Translations under genes and position numbers: made by a program
The notes under the pieces: generated by a model
What the model was told of the DNA's origin: nothing
What the model saw: only the letters and a program-made list of their open reading frames with translations
The model's database searches: none
Assembly: GCA_014526335.1 (NCBI GenBank)
Contig: JACTAT010000016.1
Location: 1,344,770 to 1,408,769 of the forward strand
Source of the DNA: Chrysaora quinquecirrha
Lineage: Eukaryota > Cnidaria > Scyphozoa > Semaeostomeae > Pelagiidae
Direction of reading: 5' to 3'
Length of the DNA stretch: 64,000 bases
Part shown: piece after piece, positions 39,401 to 45,900 of the stretch
Numbering within the stretch: the stretch's first letter is position 1
Layout: the number at the start of each line of letters is the position of its first letter

Positions 39401-40453
39401 ATGAGATAACAAAGAGCTTTTAGAGCATCTAGGACTCAGAGCTTCATGGTTTATAGTTGCTTTCACGTCAAAGACAAATCTTCATTGATAACGATCTTCC
39501 ATTTCAGCATTCTGTTGATTGTGGATGTGGAACAGGCATCTTTCTTGTCGTCTCATCTTCTGCTATACTGATAATCAGATCAGAAAGAGCCGTGTTATGG
39601 GGATCCGTTTATCTCGATAGCTTTGGAGAAGAAGACAGAGAACTAAAGTAAGTTGATTTTCATTTTCATCTCGCCTTTCAACCATCTGCCATTGCCCGTC
39701 CGAAGCTGAAAGGTTCTACTGTTTGTTAGATCAGCCTTCAGTTTACGATAGCCGGGTTTTTTATGTAGGAAACCTTTTTCTGCTTTGTCTGCCATTTTCA
39801 GAATTCTGTGAGCGCGCCAAAACAGATTACCGAAAAATATACGCCCAGAATGTTACCGCCTGGATTTGAAGAGCTCTCTTCGCCTTGTACGGACAAATTA
39901 CGCTTAAAACCGGTTCTGCTTTAGCTAACCCTGAGCCTCTGCACTACAATGGTGGACTACTATAGTTTTATCGCAGGTCGCATTATATTGGTTGATTCAG
40001 TAAGCCGTATGAAAAAGAAGTGGCGTAAGTTAGAGGTCTAACGCTAGAGGGCAAAAGGGCATTTTAGCACAAAGTTAGAATGTGTTCGTTAAGGAAACAA
40101 AGCAATATGTAGCCTGTCGCAATTAATATATTAGATATAGGCTATTTACAAAATTTATGTCAATGACAACTGGAGGGGGGACTACCACCTGTGCCCCCCT
40201 TGCTACACAACTGGCTCGTACTCTTCATAGCAGAAATTTGACCATGTATACTTGTGAAGAGCCCTATTAAATAAGTGGTATGTCCAGAGATGTTTCGGCT
40301 GTTTCTCGCGATTTTAATACGTTTTTATTTCGCAGACGTGGCAAGCCTTTATTTCTAAGTAAACAGAGATACGCGCGACTGGAACAACAATGGCTGTCTC
40401 ACAGCTTTGACAGAACTTGCAAAAGATGGGGATGGCATAACAACAAATTCTAA
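66..40453 (+). CDS. UBR3: UBR3 E3 ubiquitin-protein ligase (5' partial, multi-exon)
   Basis: RING-type E3 ligase of the UBR family; vertebrate UBR3 acts in the cytoplasm on substrates such as APE1. Exons placed by GT/AG sites and phase: 66-118, 445-584, 1225-1289, 3441-3530, 4476-4563, 5221-5304, 6000-6134, 6639-6750, 8000-8063, 8705-8764, 9937-10069, 10589-10739, 11421-11707, 12755-12898, 14130-14257, 15521-15631, 16236-16379, 17100-17165, 17491-17666, 18172-18245, 32593-32698, 33572-33666, 34400-34474, 34995-35093, 35866-35991, 36869-37057, 37733-37800, 38710-38854, 39508-39647, 40336-40453. Landmarks shared with human UBR3 as I recall it: THSQL near the start, [12 protein letters not shown] before the [40 protein letters not shown] and a C-terminus ending [10 protein letters not shown]...RWG. 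The N-terminal UBR box lies upstream of the window. Phases close at nearly every junction except 34474/34995, which is off by one base. The exons for the conserved segment between 1289 and 3441 were not found. Exon edges are inferred, not confirmed by RNA. Confidence 0.9.
1036..1113. repeat. Short hairpin element
   Basis: TAGCCTGTGTTCCAGT at 1037 pairs with ACTGGAACACAGGCTA near 1098, continuing through CCGCCTATT / AATAGGTGGG. The arms are about 26 bases with a loop of about 24. Intronic. Confidence 0.8.
1740..2510. repeat. 23-bp minisatellite inside a TGTTTGTCAAAC-type repeat
   Basis: From about 1925 to 2450 a 23-bp unit (gccaaacaatgttttgtgacatg and variants with ggcatg, gacgtg) is repeated roughly 22 times. 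The minus strand has no stop in any frame of the unit, which creates three long overlapping open frames that are not genes. Flanks at 1740-1860 and 2450-2500 (TTTGTCAAACATT, GCTTGTAAAGCAAATTTC) resemble shorter elements at 11235-11330, 51560-51700 and 57160-57410. Confidence 0.85.
3048..3230. mobile_element. Foldback MITE
   Basis: The left arm (ACTTGCCCCAAGTCTATTTC, TCCTTCTCCTAAGGTCCAC, TTCCATGAAA) is inverted in the right arm (TTTCATGGAA, GTGGACCTTAGGAGAACGA, GAAATAGACTTAGCAAGTCT). Arms about 55 bases, spacer about 65. Confidence 0.75.
3700..3990. repeat. Dispersed repeat family 3
   Basis: TATAGAGCTCAATGAAGTCG, CCAAGTCATATAGCCCAAGG, ATCGCGGTATGCCTCTTGTG and GTGTTTGCCATTCATGAA. Related blocks occur at 6910-7140, 7395-7500 and 35735-35805. 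Confidence 0.55.
4743..4905 (+). mobile_element. SINE-like repeat family 1
   Basis: Shares GCCCCAGCCACGGTAGGTTC, CAGCCAGGGTCGAGGTCTCG, TTAGTTAACC and CCTAGCGACTGGCGCTAAAT with five other copies. The best copy (15328-15495, minus) starts with a tRNA-like head including TAATCCAGTTGGCTTGTGG and a B-box-like GGGGTTCGAGCC, so the family is read as tRNA-derived. Confidence 0.65.
5394..5695. repeat. ~82-bp tandem repeat (about three copies)
   Basis: The block GTTTTTTGCGTACTGTGGTGG followed by ACTACTGTG and GGGTTATTATGCTTGATGTG recurs at about 5507, 5589 and 5670 with decay at both ends. Intronic, after exon 5221-5304. The 74-codon frame over it is a by-product. Confidence 0.75.
6425..6545. mobile_element. 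Fragment related to MITE family C
   Basis: ATCGAATAAGCCCCCAATGA, ATAAGCCCCTCATTTAGAGG and CCCCCTCTCGAATTAG recall the family C ends, without a recognisable second terminus. Confidence 0.4.
6910..7140. repeat. Dispersed repeat family 3
   Basis: CATTGGAAACGTCGTTGGCT, AGCCAAGGCTCGAATCCCAT (B-box-like), GTATGCCTCTCGTGAGAAAA and GTGTGGCATTCATGAA, then GGGCTGTACGACTAGGAG. Probably another tRNA-derived SINE. Confidence 0.55.
7145..7385. repeat. Degenerate G-rich repeat
   Basis: AATAAACGCGGGGCACAAAT, AATAAACGGGGGTCCTAATA, AATAAACGCGGGGTCTTAAT and AATAAACCGGGGGGGATTGG recur at roughly 65-110 base spacing with AAATTT spacers. Intronic, in the gap between exons 6639-6750 and 8000-8063. Confidence 0.55.
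7745..7935. repeat. Dispersed repeat shared with 18595-18760
   Basis: GCAGCGGGAGGACCGGTAGG, TACGCAGAACAGGCCTTTTC and GCACAGATTCCAAACC occur in the same order and orientation in the other copy. Intronic, ending before the UBR3 exon at 8000. Confidence 0.65.
8342..8672 (-). mobile_element. SINE-like repeat family 2
   Basis: Matches 23866-24222 through TTCCAGTACCCGG, GGTGTTGCTAATTTTTGAGG, CATTCACTCAGCAG and the closing segment. Read on the minus strand, the head has GGTTCGCACTTGCACC and CTGCGGTTCAAATCC (B-box-like), pointing to a tRNA origin. Confidence 0.65.
8890..9050 (+). mobile_element. SINE-like repeat family 1
   Basis: CTTCGAGCCCCAGCTACGGT, AGGTCGAAGTCTCG and GTCCTAGCGACCAGCGCTAA follow the family order. 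Confidence 0.65.
10114..10500. mobile_element. Foldback MITE family A, full copy
   Basis: Begins AAGAGTCTTGTTTTCAAAAT and ends TTTGAAAACGAGCCCTT as inverted termini. The two halves mirror each other around the central TGACCG...CGGTCATTTTCACGG region. Partial relatives are at 38150-38402 and 45090-45380. Confidence 0.75.
10770..11232. mobile_element. Foldback MITE family B, inverted pair
   Basis: The left end has AGACCTTTTTAAAAAGGTCT, GGGTCGGCGCGACATTTTCT and GGGAATCCTCTCCGCGTGCA. The right part, in reverse, has GGAGAGGATTCCCTTACTCA and CCAGAAAAATGTCGCGCCGA. Related single arms are at 14830-15008 and 54125-54345. Confidence 0.7.
11830..12605. repeat. (AACT)n tetranucleotide array in a UBR3 intron
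   Basis: About 770 bases made almost wholly of aact/aacta units with scattered substitutions (acca, gtaact, agct). It lies between UBR3 exons 11421-11707 and 12755-12898. No coding content. Confidence 0.95.
13010..13150. repeat. Dispersed repeat shared with 20870-21000
   Basis: CCCACTCTTCGTAAAAACAG, CAACGGCAG and TTGAATTGGATGGCCTAAAT, GCTCAGAGTGGTAGTT appear in reverse complement at 20870-21000. Confidence 0.7.
13830..14090. repeat. ~28-bp minisatellite in a UBR3 RING intron
   Basis: Units of the form CATACTGTATTCGTCAGC plus ATGTTCATTT repeat about eight times with variable spacing, ending 40 bases before the exon at 14130. No coding content. Confidence 0.75.
14456..14725. mobile_element. 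MITE family D copy
   Basis: Contains CGATTAAGCGCCCGGGTGCT, AAGAGCTTGCACATACACGA and GGGAGGGTGCTTATTCGAGG. The same order of blocks occurs at 33955-34150 and, shortened, at 50030-50145. Confidence 0.6.
14830..15008. mobile_element. MITE family B, single arm
   Basis: Contains GAATTTGAAGTAAATTTCGC, TCTCCTGAAGCGACTAATAC, CACGCGGAGAAGATTCCCTT and CCGACCCAGACCTCTTTGAA, matching the family B arms. The 99-codon frame over it is not a gene. Confidence 0.65.
15328..15495 (-). mobile_element. SINE-like repeat family 1, best copy
   Basis: On the minus strand: TAATCCAGTTGGCTTGTGGT, AGGTCGGGGTTCGAGCCGCT, CAGCCAGGGTCGAGGTCTCG, ATTAGTTAACCTATTACTGA and CTGGCGCTAAATACAC. A-box- and B-box-like segments are about 45 bases apart, as in RNA polymerase III promoters. 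It ends about 25 bases before the UBR3 exon at 15521. Confidence 0.7.
16040..16135. repeat. Short hairpin in a UBR3 intron
   Basis: TATATTAAAAGGAACAAGGC and AAAGCGG pair with CCGTTTTGCCTTGTTTCTTT, TAATATATA across about 27 bases. The 84-codon frame running over it is not a gene. Confidence 0.7.
17698..17876. repeat. (ATC)n microsatellite
   Basis: Nearly pure atc repeats from 17705 to 17792, then imperfect cgtcat/aatcat units. It gives poly-Ile, poly-Asp and poly-Met open frames that are artefacts. Confidence 0.95.
17938..18030 (+). pseudogene. C2H2 zinc-finger tail, probable retroelement remnant
   Basis: Thirty codons from ATG to TAA carrying [22 protein letters not shown], a Cys2-His2 finger (C-x2-C-x12-H-x3-H) ending right at the stop. 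Similar single fingers close the ORFs of some LINE-type elements in cnidarians and other invertebrates. No reverse transcriptase is present nearby, and the piece sits between an (ATC)n array and the UBR3 exon at 18172. It is therefore read as a 3' remnant, not as a UBR3 exon. Confidence 0.5.
18595..18760. repeat. Dispersed repeat shared with 7745-7935
   Basis: CAGCAGGAGGACCAATAGAA, CACAGAACAGGCCTTTCCGT and GGACAGATTCCAAACCC. The small open frames on both strands are explained by the repeat. Confidence 0.65.
18893..19340. repeat. 51-bp minisatellite of Asp/His-type triplets
   Basis: About eight copies of a 51-bp unit (core gaccatgacgatgatgat followed by gat/aag/aac/cat/gattatcacaat). The unit length is a multiple of three, so one plus-strand frame stays open and reads Asp/His/Asn only. 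It also yields spurious His- and Ile/Met-rich frames on the minus strand. Confidence 0.9.
20048..20122 (-). other. tRNA-like sequence, probably a degenerate tRNA or SINE head
   Basis: On the minus strand: TGTGGCGAACTGGTCTAAAC (A-box-like), then CTGGAGTTCGATCCCCG (B-box-like). The anticodon arm has a 10-base loop with a mismatch, and the T and acceptor stems do not pair, so a working tRNA is unlikely. Confidence 0.4.
20788..21434. mobile_element. TIR element with AGGCCTGTTTCRTACGTCG-like ends
   Basis: The left TTAGGCCTGTTTCGTACATC is inverted as GACGTATGAAACAGGCCTGG at the right. About 645 bases, no transposase seen. It includes a repeat (20870-21000) that also occurs inverted at 13010-13150. 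Confidence 0.6.
21435..23865. other. UBR3 intron stretch with nothing recognised
   Basis: AT-rich sequence. The open frames are short, lack composition or splice support, and no repeat relation to the rest of the window was noticed. Confidence 0.5.
23866..24222 (-). mobile_element. SINE-like repeat family 2
   Basis: On the minus strand it begins GGGCAGTGTAGTGTAGTGAT, TAGCATCTTGGGGTTGG and has TGTGGTTCAAAGG. The start is very like the D-arm region of Asp/Glu-type tRNAs. Homologous to 8342-8672. Confidence 0.65.
24223..26279. other. Region upstream of the nested GPCR
   Basis: No exon or repeat recognised. A 120-codon frame at 24476-24838 has no motif I know. The GPCR promoter and 5' UTR must lie here, but I cannot place them. 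Confidence 0.45.
26280..27203 (+). CDS. Intronless rhodopsin-like (class A) GPCR nested in a UBR3 intron
   Basis: A single uninterrupted frame of 307 codons with seven hydrophobic segments at about residues 11-37, 48-70, 83-107, 124-150, 157-180, 226-250 and 258-282. TM1 has [11 protein letters not shown] (the class A Asn). The TM3 end reads TIDRIITV, a D/E-R-Y variant. TM6 has the central proline ([11 protein letters not shown]). TM7 has DASLYIYMN, an NPxxY variant of the D-P/A type. The Cys normally paired between the top of TM3 and ECL2 is absent and ECL2 is very short, as in melanocortin/adenosine-like receptors. Ligand unknown. ATG at 26280 is preferred because a weak TTG two codons upstream is the only in-frame alternative. 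The stop at 27201 follows an apparent frame slip near 27147; a second frame stays open to 27336 and would give a longer tail. It is on the same strand as UBR3, in its 14.3-kb intron. Confidence 0.85.
   Translation: MADSAVSRMRNLQIFLFCLIDAISILLNGGILLLLLTSKKCRLCSSNKFFISNTGFQLVTALTAVVFAARFQENKAAELRKDTVIVQITFTLLGLGLTHFMLTIDRIITVTMRDRYSLVLSAKQTWFMVGISWVIPTAVAIVSAAIVTTGKPSNQVSYGLAILTAASGLTTSFALVSLNAFLVKKMHANNTSNSHVVRSTRRLKLMTVIDDSEILREDNGVSESRICIAMAVSYVALMFPQILFAFGKLLKTRGLLDMWFMQLASTLMLCSGVVDASLYIYMNASLRKEFPRKIATDSKEDKEGCGG
27147..27336 (+). other. Probable true C-terminal tail of the nested GPCR in a shifted frame
   Basis: From the TTT at 27147-27149 the +1 frame reads through [16 protein letters not shown], then an acidic, Ser/Thr-rich stretch ([11 protein letters not shown]), to a stop at 27334-27336. 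This is the composition expected of a GPCR helix 8 and cytoplasmic tail: basic amphipathic helix first, then phosphorylatable acidic tail. The frame at 26280-27203 instead ends after a short KEDKEGCGG. One surplus T would explain the difference. Whether the short or the long tail is real cannot be settled from one sequence. Confidence 0.55.
27795..28075. repeat. ~75-bp tandem repeat downstream of the GPCR
   Basis: Copies of CACGGGGACACGAATTC, TTTCAGGCTTTTTGCGTGTT, AGGCTCAGA and CTTGTATAAGCACGAGAA follow each other about four times with decay at the left end. They start about 460 bases after the long-tail stop of the GPCR and could lie in its 3' UTR. Confidence 0.75.
28080..30890. other. UBR3 intron stretch with nothing recognised
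   Basis: An AATAAA at 28379-28384 could end the GPCR transcript. The block 28790-28935 (CGCGAGATTAACCGACACTA, AACTACGACTCAGGTAATAA) looks repeat-like and has a weak echo near 13165-13205. Otherwise featureless. Confidence 0.4.
30898..31202. repeat. Inverted repeat built from tandem CAGTACAGTGGAGG units
   Basis: The ends ACCCCGGGTAATGTATGT (left) and ACATACATTACCCGGGGT (right) are exact inverted copies. Inside, the left arm is a tandem array of about 30-bp units (CAGTACAGTGGAGGATATTC, GGAGGGATATCATCAGTACA). The right arm has the complementary array, CCTCCACTGTACTGAATATC. The whole can fold into one hairpin with a loop near 31085-31100. Confidence 0.85.
31203..32592. other. End of the large UBR3 intron
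   Basis: Two diverged direct blocks, 31573-31680 and 32075-32160 (CGAGGATTAGTTGCATGCGT versus CGAGGATTAGTGTGTGCGTC), are the only structure noticed before the exon at 32593. Confidence 0.4.
33035..33475. repeat. (ATC)n-rich microsatellite between two UBR3 exons
   Basis: Imperfect atc/atcatc repeats with cacc and tattat interruptions, in the intron before exon 33572-33666. Poly-Asp and poly-Ser open frames here are artefacts. Confidence 0.95.
33955..34150. mobile_element. MITE family D copy
   Basis: AAGAGCTTGCACATACACTA, AACTGGCAGCTCAATCC and GGGAGGGCGCTTGTTTGAGG align with 14550-14720. Intronic between exons 33572-33666 and 34400-34474. Confidence 0.6.
34508..34864. mobile_element. TIR MITE rich in GGATCGGCTCTGG motifs
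   Basis: The left end ACTGGATCGGCTCTGGTCCG and the right end GGACAAGAACCGATCCAGT are inverted. Inside, GCTCTGTTCAGATCCCGTGT and GGGTAAACGCTTTCGAAAAG echo the ends. It lies between UBR3 exons 34400-34474 and 34995-35093. Confidence 0.65.
35349..35668 (+). mobile_element. MITE family C (CCTCGAATTAGCCCC ends), forward copy
   Basis: The termini CGTAAATCCTCGAATTAGCC and GGCAATTCGAGGATTTACGG are inverted repeats. The interior includes ACAAAAGCATGGTTTATCAT and GATAAAGTACCAATTTAGAC. A long inverted relative lies at 37076-37398; shorter copies at 59324-59500 and 62196-62552. Confidence 0.8.
35735..35805. repeat. Dispersed repeat family 3, fragment
   Basis: TTCAATGAAATCGCTCAGTA, GCTCCAAGGTCATACAGCCC and GAGGCTCTCCTCTCGTTGGA match 3718-3785. 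Confidence 0.55.
37076..37398 (-). mobile_element. MITE family C, reverse copy
   Basis: On the minus strand it reads AAATTAGCCCCCTGGGGGCT, CACAAAAGCATGATTTATCA and CGATAAAGTACCAATATGGA, closely matching 35349-35668 over about 320 bases. The two copies face each other across UBR3 exons 35866-35991 and 36869-37057. Confidence 0.8.
38150..38402. mobile_element. Foldback MITE family A, partial copy
   Basis: Shares GAGCCTCGTTTTCAAAATTT, GCACCTTCATTTTAGTGTTG and ATTTTTACGCTTCT with 10114-10335, then stops shortly after the central palindrome (TCATTTTTCACGGTCAAATC). Intronic in UBR3. Confidence 0.7.
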
Positions 40454-41052
40454 AATAATGGTATTTTGAAAATCATTTTTCATCTCTTCGATTAGTTTGG
40501 AGGATTCATTTAATAGTTGAATTAATCAAGACAAAGAAGAGTTCTTTCTGCCAAAAGCACAAACTAAAAGAATAAGTCGAGGGGTGTATCACTTCTAAAA
40601 ATGGCGTACGAGATCTATGGGATTGAGATTTACAAAGATTTATATAGGGATAATATCTTCAATTTTCGTACATATTTCGAAGAAACTTGCCTTTCAAAAT
40701 GACTGTAAAAATGATTTGATTTTGTTTCGAAGACTTTAGTTTAGGTTTTTAAAACTAACACTGAGATGATCAAGTTTAAAATTAAGATTAGCGTTAGCAT
40801 TAAGATTGAAATTTGGAGCAAGTATGGCTACTTAAAGGCTCAAGCCCTTAGAGGTGGAGGACCTTACAGGCAGAGTCCTTGGGAGGCAGAGGTCCTTGCA
40901 AGGCGGTTGACAGAGAAGGGCAAATGCCTGTCAACTAAGGAAGGCTGACTGAAAAGAAGCCCTGTGAGACTAGACTTATTGACTTACATTTTGATAAGCA
41001 TTTAGATCTGGATACATAGCCTGAGCACGCACTTTTCTTTCAGTCGTTGTAT

Positions 41053-41467
41053 CCCGGGGGGGACTCTTAAATAAATGGGTAGTGGGGATGTGCGGCAAGA
41101 ATGGGTGACTTTTTTCCTTGGGTTTACCTGACAATGGGTGTGTTTTTTCAAAAAAGTTCACCTGAGAATGGGTGATTTTCAAATTAATCTGAAAAAGCAT
41201 GGTTAATGTTTTTATATTACCTGATATAACTGAATACATGGCGCACACGACGATTTTAAATCACATTTTTGGACTTCATGCTAAAATTCGGAACAACAAC
41301 GCGAAATAAATAGCCATTTTAGCTGGTTTTTATTTTAGTTTTAGAATTGGCGCCAAAATCTCAAGTAACTATGGATGGGTTTACGAAAAATAAAATTACC
41401 CGAGGATGGGTCTACAAATTTCGCTGTCCACACGCCCCCACAAAAATATGAAAGAGTGCCCCCCGGG
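41053..41467. mobile_element. hAT-type MITE with intact 8-bp target duplication
   Basis: A 415-bp element whose left end is CCCGGGGGGGACTCTT and right end AAGAGTGCCCCCCGGG (inverted, one mismatch). It is flanked on both sides by CGTTGTAT (41045-41052 and 41468-41475). An 8-bp duplication is the hallmark of hAT transposition. No transposase inside; internal repeats of GAATGGGTGA-type occur. Confidence 0.85.
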
Positions 41468-41794
41468 CGTTGTATAGCATAGTCCTGCTCCGGCGAGTCA
41501 AGACTTGTGCTCATGCAGTGGCAAAACATGAGATTTTTGGGAGATTAATAGCATTTATTAAAGAGATTTATAGGATTAATGAAGATTTTTCGTCAAGGAG
41601 TACGAGATTTACGAGGTGATACATGACTCGGAATAAGTGTCCCAAAATAAAAAAGTGTCCCAAAAGAGTAATCTATATTTATATAAATATTTTTGTGTAT
41701 CTACGTGTAAATTTGTGTTTAATCAAAAAGTCATGATTTTATCCACCAACATCTGAACTCAGAAAAAAATGTTTGTCTCGGGGGTTCTGGGGTA

Positions 41795-42115
41795 AATTTT
41801 CTTCGCAATCCCTTTCTTCTTGAAAAATTCTGTACCATACTCAAAATCTCTATCAGAGTTGTGGTTGTAAAGAGAACTCAATGTCGTAAGAAAACAGGCC
41901 TTGGAAAAAATATGAACTTGGAAAAAAACGAGTCATTTAGGTCGTTTCTGGCAGCAAACTGAATACTACCTACTAAATCTTCTTCGCAATCCCTTTCTTC
42001 TTGAAAAATTCTGTACCATTCTCAAAATCTCTATCAGAGTTGTGGTTGTAAAGCGAACTCGTTGTAAGGAAACAGGCCTTGGCAAATATATGAACTTGGA
42101 AGAAATTGCCTAACG
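41795..42115. repeat. Local tandem duplication (~178-bp period)
   Basis: CTTCGCAATCCCTTTCTTCT, GAAAAATTCTGTACCAT, CAAAATCTCTATCAGAGTTG and AACAGGCCTTGG occur at about 41798 and again at about 41977, nearly unchanged. Two copies only, in the UBR3/ICE2 convergent spacer. Confidence 0.9.
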
Positions 42116-42552
42116 AATATCTTCTTGTGTATATTGCCAAAGCAGGTCATTTAAGTCCATTGGCAGCACAGGGAACGCTGCAACCGAACTCTGCACCATT
42201 TAAAGAGAGGATTAACCTTAATGGACTAAATCCATGTAGCTATAATTTCATTAAAGTGTTTGATTGAACATCTATTCTCCAACTCTGATAAGTTCAGATA
42301 ACTACAGTCATTACTTGCAGAAAGTGCTTCCACCCAGTATTCGGATGAGGATTTCATGCTCGAAGGAAGAGAAGAAAGGCGTAATCAAAACAATGTTAGT
42401 TATTTTTAACATCGTAATGGACTGCCACTGCCCGATTTTGGCTGCTGTCTGCATCGTGAGAGGATAGATCTTAGCTGTTAGCTCTCTTCCATGCCAACCT
42501 GTTCATTGAATACCTCTTCTTATCGTTTGAGAATGCAAGACATTTCATGACA

Positions 42553-42558
42553 TTTATT
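42553..42558 (-). terminator. Candidate ICE2 polyadenylation signal
   Basis: AATAAA on the minus strand about 360 bases after the ICE2 stop codon. Position and orientation suit a 3' UTR end, but the hexamer is common in AT-rich DNA and no cleavage site can be seen. Confidence 0.3.
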
Positions 42559-42915
42559 TAATAATAGCTTTTTCTAACCATGTACTTCTTCGGTCTATAT
42601 TCTTGATCGTTGTGAAAATTTCGATATATTTTCAAATGATACATCATGATGGGAAAAGCCATTAACGTTGCAGCTTAATCCAATGGCAGACATTGTAGGC
42701 AAAAGCCTAACTGCTCTAGCTATATAGATCTTTGTACTTATCTATCTTTTAGCTCTTTAGATACGCGTCACTTGTACTTCTATCTAGCGTATAACCTTCC
42801 AATAAGTATACTTCCATTCTTAATCAAAAATCCAGATCTAAATCGCCATAATTAACAACTTCTGGACCCCTTGTCTCTAAATCACCCCTCTCTGGCCTCT
42901 CTGCTGCTGCATCCA

Positions 42916-45900
42916 TCACCTGCTTCTGTTTTTTAATTTTCGCGTTCTTTTTGCCTTCCCTTTTCCTTTTCTTTTATTTTTGCCTGAATTATTCACTGGC
43001 CTGTCCTGTTCCGGAACTCCAAGCTCTTCCGGCAACGGAAACAAACAAGGAACCCGACGCTGGTCCGTATAAATTGGCAATATAATATTGGTATCAAAAC
43101 GCAGCCAACTAAGGCTGTCATCTTTGATAGGCCAGTCCTCGGAACCAGAATCATAATCTTTACAAGCTTATATCCACTGCAATGCTTGCCTTGTTTTCCT
43201 TCTACCTTCCTATACAAACACGCATGTATATCACCTTTGTTATGCGTTAACATATATCTCCCTTCATCTTCTTGCCTGGTAATGTCCTTTAGCATATTAT
43301 GCAGTAATTTCATAGAGACTTTCGGTTGAAAAGGACAGTTTGGGCCTACGAGATTCGAGTGGTGAAAATCATCTAATCGCAAGATCCCGTTAGTCCTCGG
43401 GTCAATTCTTACGCATAGCAAACGAGAGTCCTTGCATAAGTATGTGTCCCACCAAGCATTTGTTAGTTCACTGACTGAAAATTCTTCCATTCCAAATTTA
43501 GATTTGTATTCTGTTTTAGGGAATATTTTATACATAGTATCATTCTTCTTTCCATCATGTTCAGATCCGACTGCATACCCATCATAAGATGATTTAACAA
43601 GTAAATTAGTTTTTCCAAGCTTCCAAATATCAAGCCGGAAATTAGATGTACCATTTGGTGTGGCTGATTTCTTGTCTTCCAACTCAGATTTTCCATCCGG
43701 AGCTCCAGGCATATCATTAGCTCGGACTTTCACCTTATTATTCGGAATCTCAGTCTGACATGTTTTCATTGACTTGACCGGCGCATCAGGACGAGTATTC
43801 TTATCGTTTGCTGAACCGACATCGGTTTCCAGCATAAAATGTCCGTTTTCCCTTTACTGCATTCTGCCTTTCTAGTATTGTCTTCATCTTTCAAACAATG
43901 TTTGTCATCTTGTACAGTTACAGAACAACTAATATCTTTTCCTCGCTCGCAAGTTTCTACGTTGTTATTCTGTGTCCCGGGAGTATATTACTACCTTTCT
44001 GAATATAATCCATCTGAGCACCATCGTCTATGTTATCTGATACGCTCTGACCAGTTCTCTTTGCTTGCTGGTCTTCACCGTTTATATTCCCGAATTTTCC
44101 TTGCTGCCCGTCAGGCCTCTTCAGGTTAACTTGCCCATCTTCCACCTTCTTGATGACAATACTAGTTTCAAATGGAAAAGTGATACTTCTCGATTGATCT
44201 GGCATAGTTCCTTTTAGTGCTTCACGGTAGCAAATGTAATTGGCTTCTCTTGTTGATAAAATATTTGGAGGAAGTGGGTTGCCAATGATTACAACTTTTT
44301 TCGAACTTGCAGTATTATCTGGAATTAATACAATACACTTTAGAAAAAATAGAAGATCCAATGCCAGGAAAATAAATTGAAAATTACAACAAGAAGAGGG
44401 TGAACTTTACATACCAGTCAGCAAACATAGCACAGCTGGGGTTTACGTTTATGACTGAATTTGAAAACACTTATTATTCTGCTCTATTTCTGACGCTTTG
44501 AAATGAAAGCTTTCGATAACGTTGTTCGTATGCTCCCATTACTCTTGCCAACTCTGAGCTAACTTCTATCGTGCTTCTATACCATCAAAAGGCTTTTAAA
44601 CAATTTAGCTAGAATGTTTAAAAATCTTACGATTCATACCCCTCTTGCGAAGCTTTATTTCAATTGGTATCTTCCAAGATTTTGAAAATTCTGGTGATTG
44701 ATTATCGACCAAAGTTATCAAGCTCAAAGATGATATAACAACATCAATGTTATGCTCCAAAGATAAATCCAGGATTTGCTCATCCACTTTGTTATCCTGT
44801 TTACAAGATTCAAAATAGTTAACATTCGACCAAAATAACCCATGATCTTAGGGACTTTAATGCAATTTCTGGACACGTACACTTAAACACAACCCATTTG
44901 CTATCTTCACACATTTTTATCCTCTTTATTCCATAAACCAACTCTTCCACTTGCCTGATTTACAGCCCACCAAAACCTCAAAGGAGATATTGGTCTACTA
45001 TTTCGCTTCAGGTTTAGTGGGCTGTGAAACAGGCAACTTTTCCATGTAACCCTTAAAACCAAAGTGCTTTTTTAAAACCAAAGTTCCTCGCGAATTCATC
45101 AACTTCAATTCACTATTGGAGCAAATTCTAATGCCTCTAGTGTTCATTATGTTTATAATGTAATGCTAAAAAGTTTGAACATTTATAAGGGACTCGATCC
45201 GCAAAAAGACGCTTGTATGCTTAGTCACTTTTCCCGTCAAACCCGTTTCAACCTTTTCATCATTAAACAGCCAGCATCATGAACAATAGAGGCACAACAA
45301 TTTGCCTTGTGTTGAAAGAACATACGCGCTGAAGTCGAATCTGAAGTCAAAATTTTCGTAGGAAGAAACTTCAATGCAATTTGTTCAAAAGGTGCATTGA
45401 CCTGACGAGATCATGTCTTGAGCAAAGCAGCACACAATTTTCTTCCTGCGCAGCTTGATTAAGGTTGATATTGATATTATGCAGATAAATGAATACTATG
45501 CAATAAATTCTGCACTCATAACTTACCTGTATTTTGTATCCGGAAAACGGCTCGGCATTTGTTAATTGGTTAACATCAATAACAGAGTTCATCTTTGGGA
45601 TTCTCAATGCACAAATCTTTCCCTGAAGAAAGGGATCAAACTTGAACTCTAATTCACCTGATATGAATAAGATATATGGATTTCGAGGTCAGATTGGAGT
45701 CAGCCTGCTACCGGTAAAATGTAACCTCGTACTACCTGCCGCATAGCCCTACTGTCTGAGCACTCAGGCAGTAGGCAACTCACCAATCCACACTGAGCCA
45801 GCGTGATGAGTCACGGTTCAACCCCACACCAACGCCTGTGGAGGCCATCCGCCAGCAGTGGCGTTACAGGCTGAAGAAGAAGAAGATATGGATTACAGTG

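Larger units (their letters stand above)
36869..40453 (+). other. UBR3: UBR3 C-terminal cysteine-rich (autoinhibitory-type) exons
   Basis: Exons 36869-37057, 37733-37800, 38710-38854, 39508-39647 and 40336-40453 encode the C-terminal domain of the UBR1/2/3 group. Visible ligands include [23 protein letters not shown], a Cys just before the next exon, and [10 protein letters not shown]. After that come [25 protein letters not shown] and the final [18 protein letters not shown]...NNKF before TAA at 40451. In UBR1/UBR2 this zinc-rich region folds over the ligase core and can autoinhibit it; the same role here is inferred. The domain is intact and all phases close. Confidence 0.88.
40454..42915. 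other. Convergent intergenic spacer, UBR3 to ICE2
   Basis: Both genes end into this 2.5-kb spacer. It holds the MITE at 41053-41467, the duplication at 41795-42115 and a candidate ICE2 poly(A) signal. No gene seen. Confidence 0.7.
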
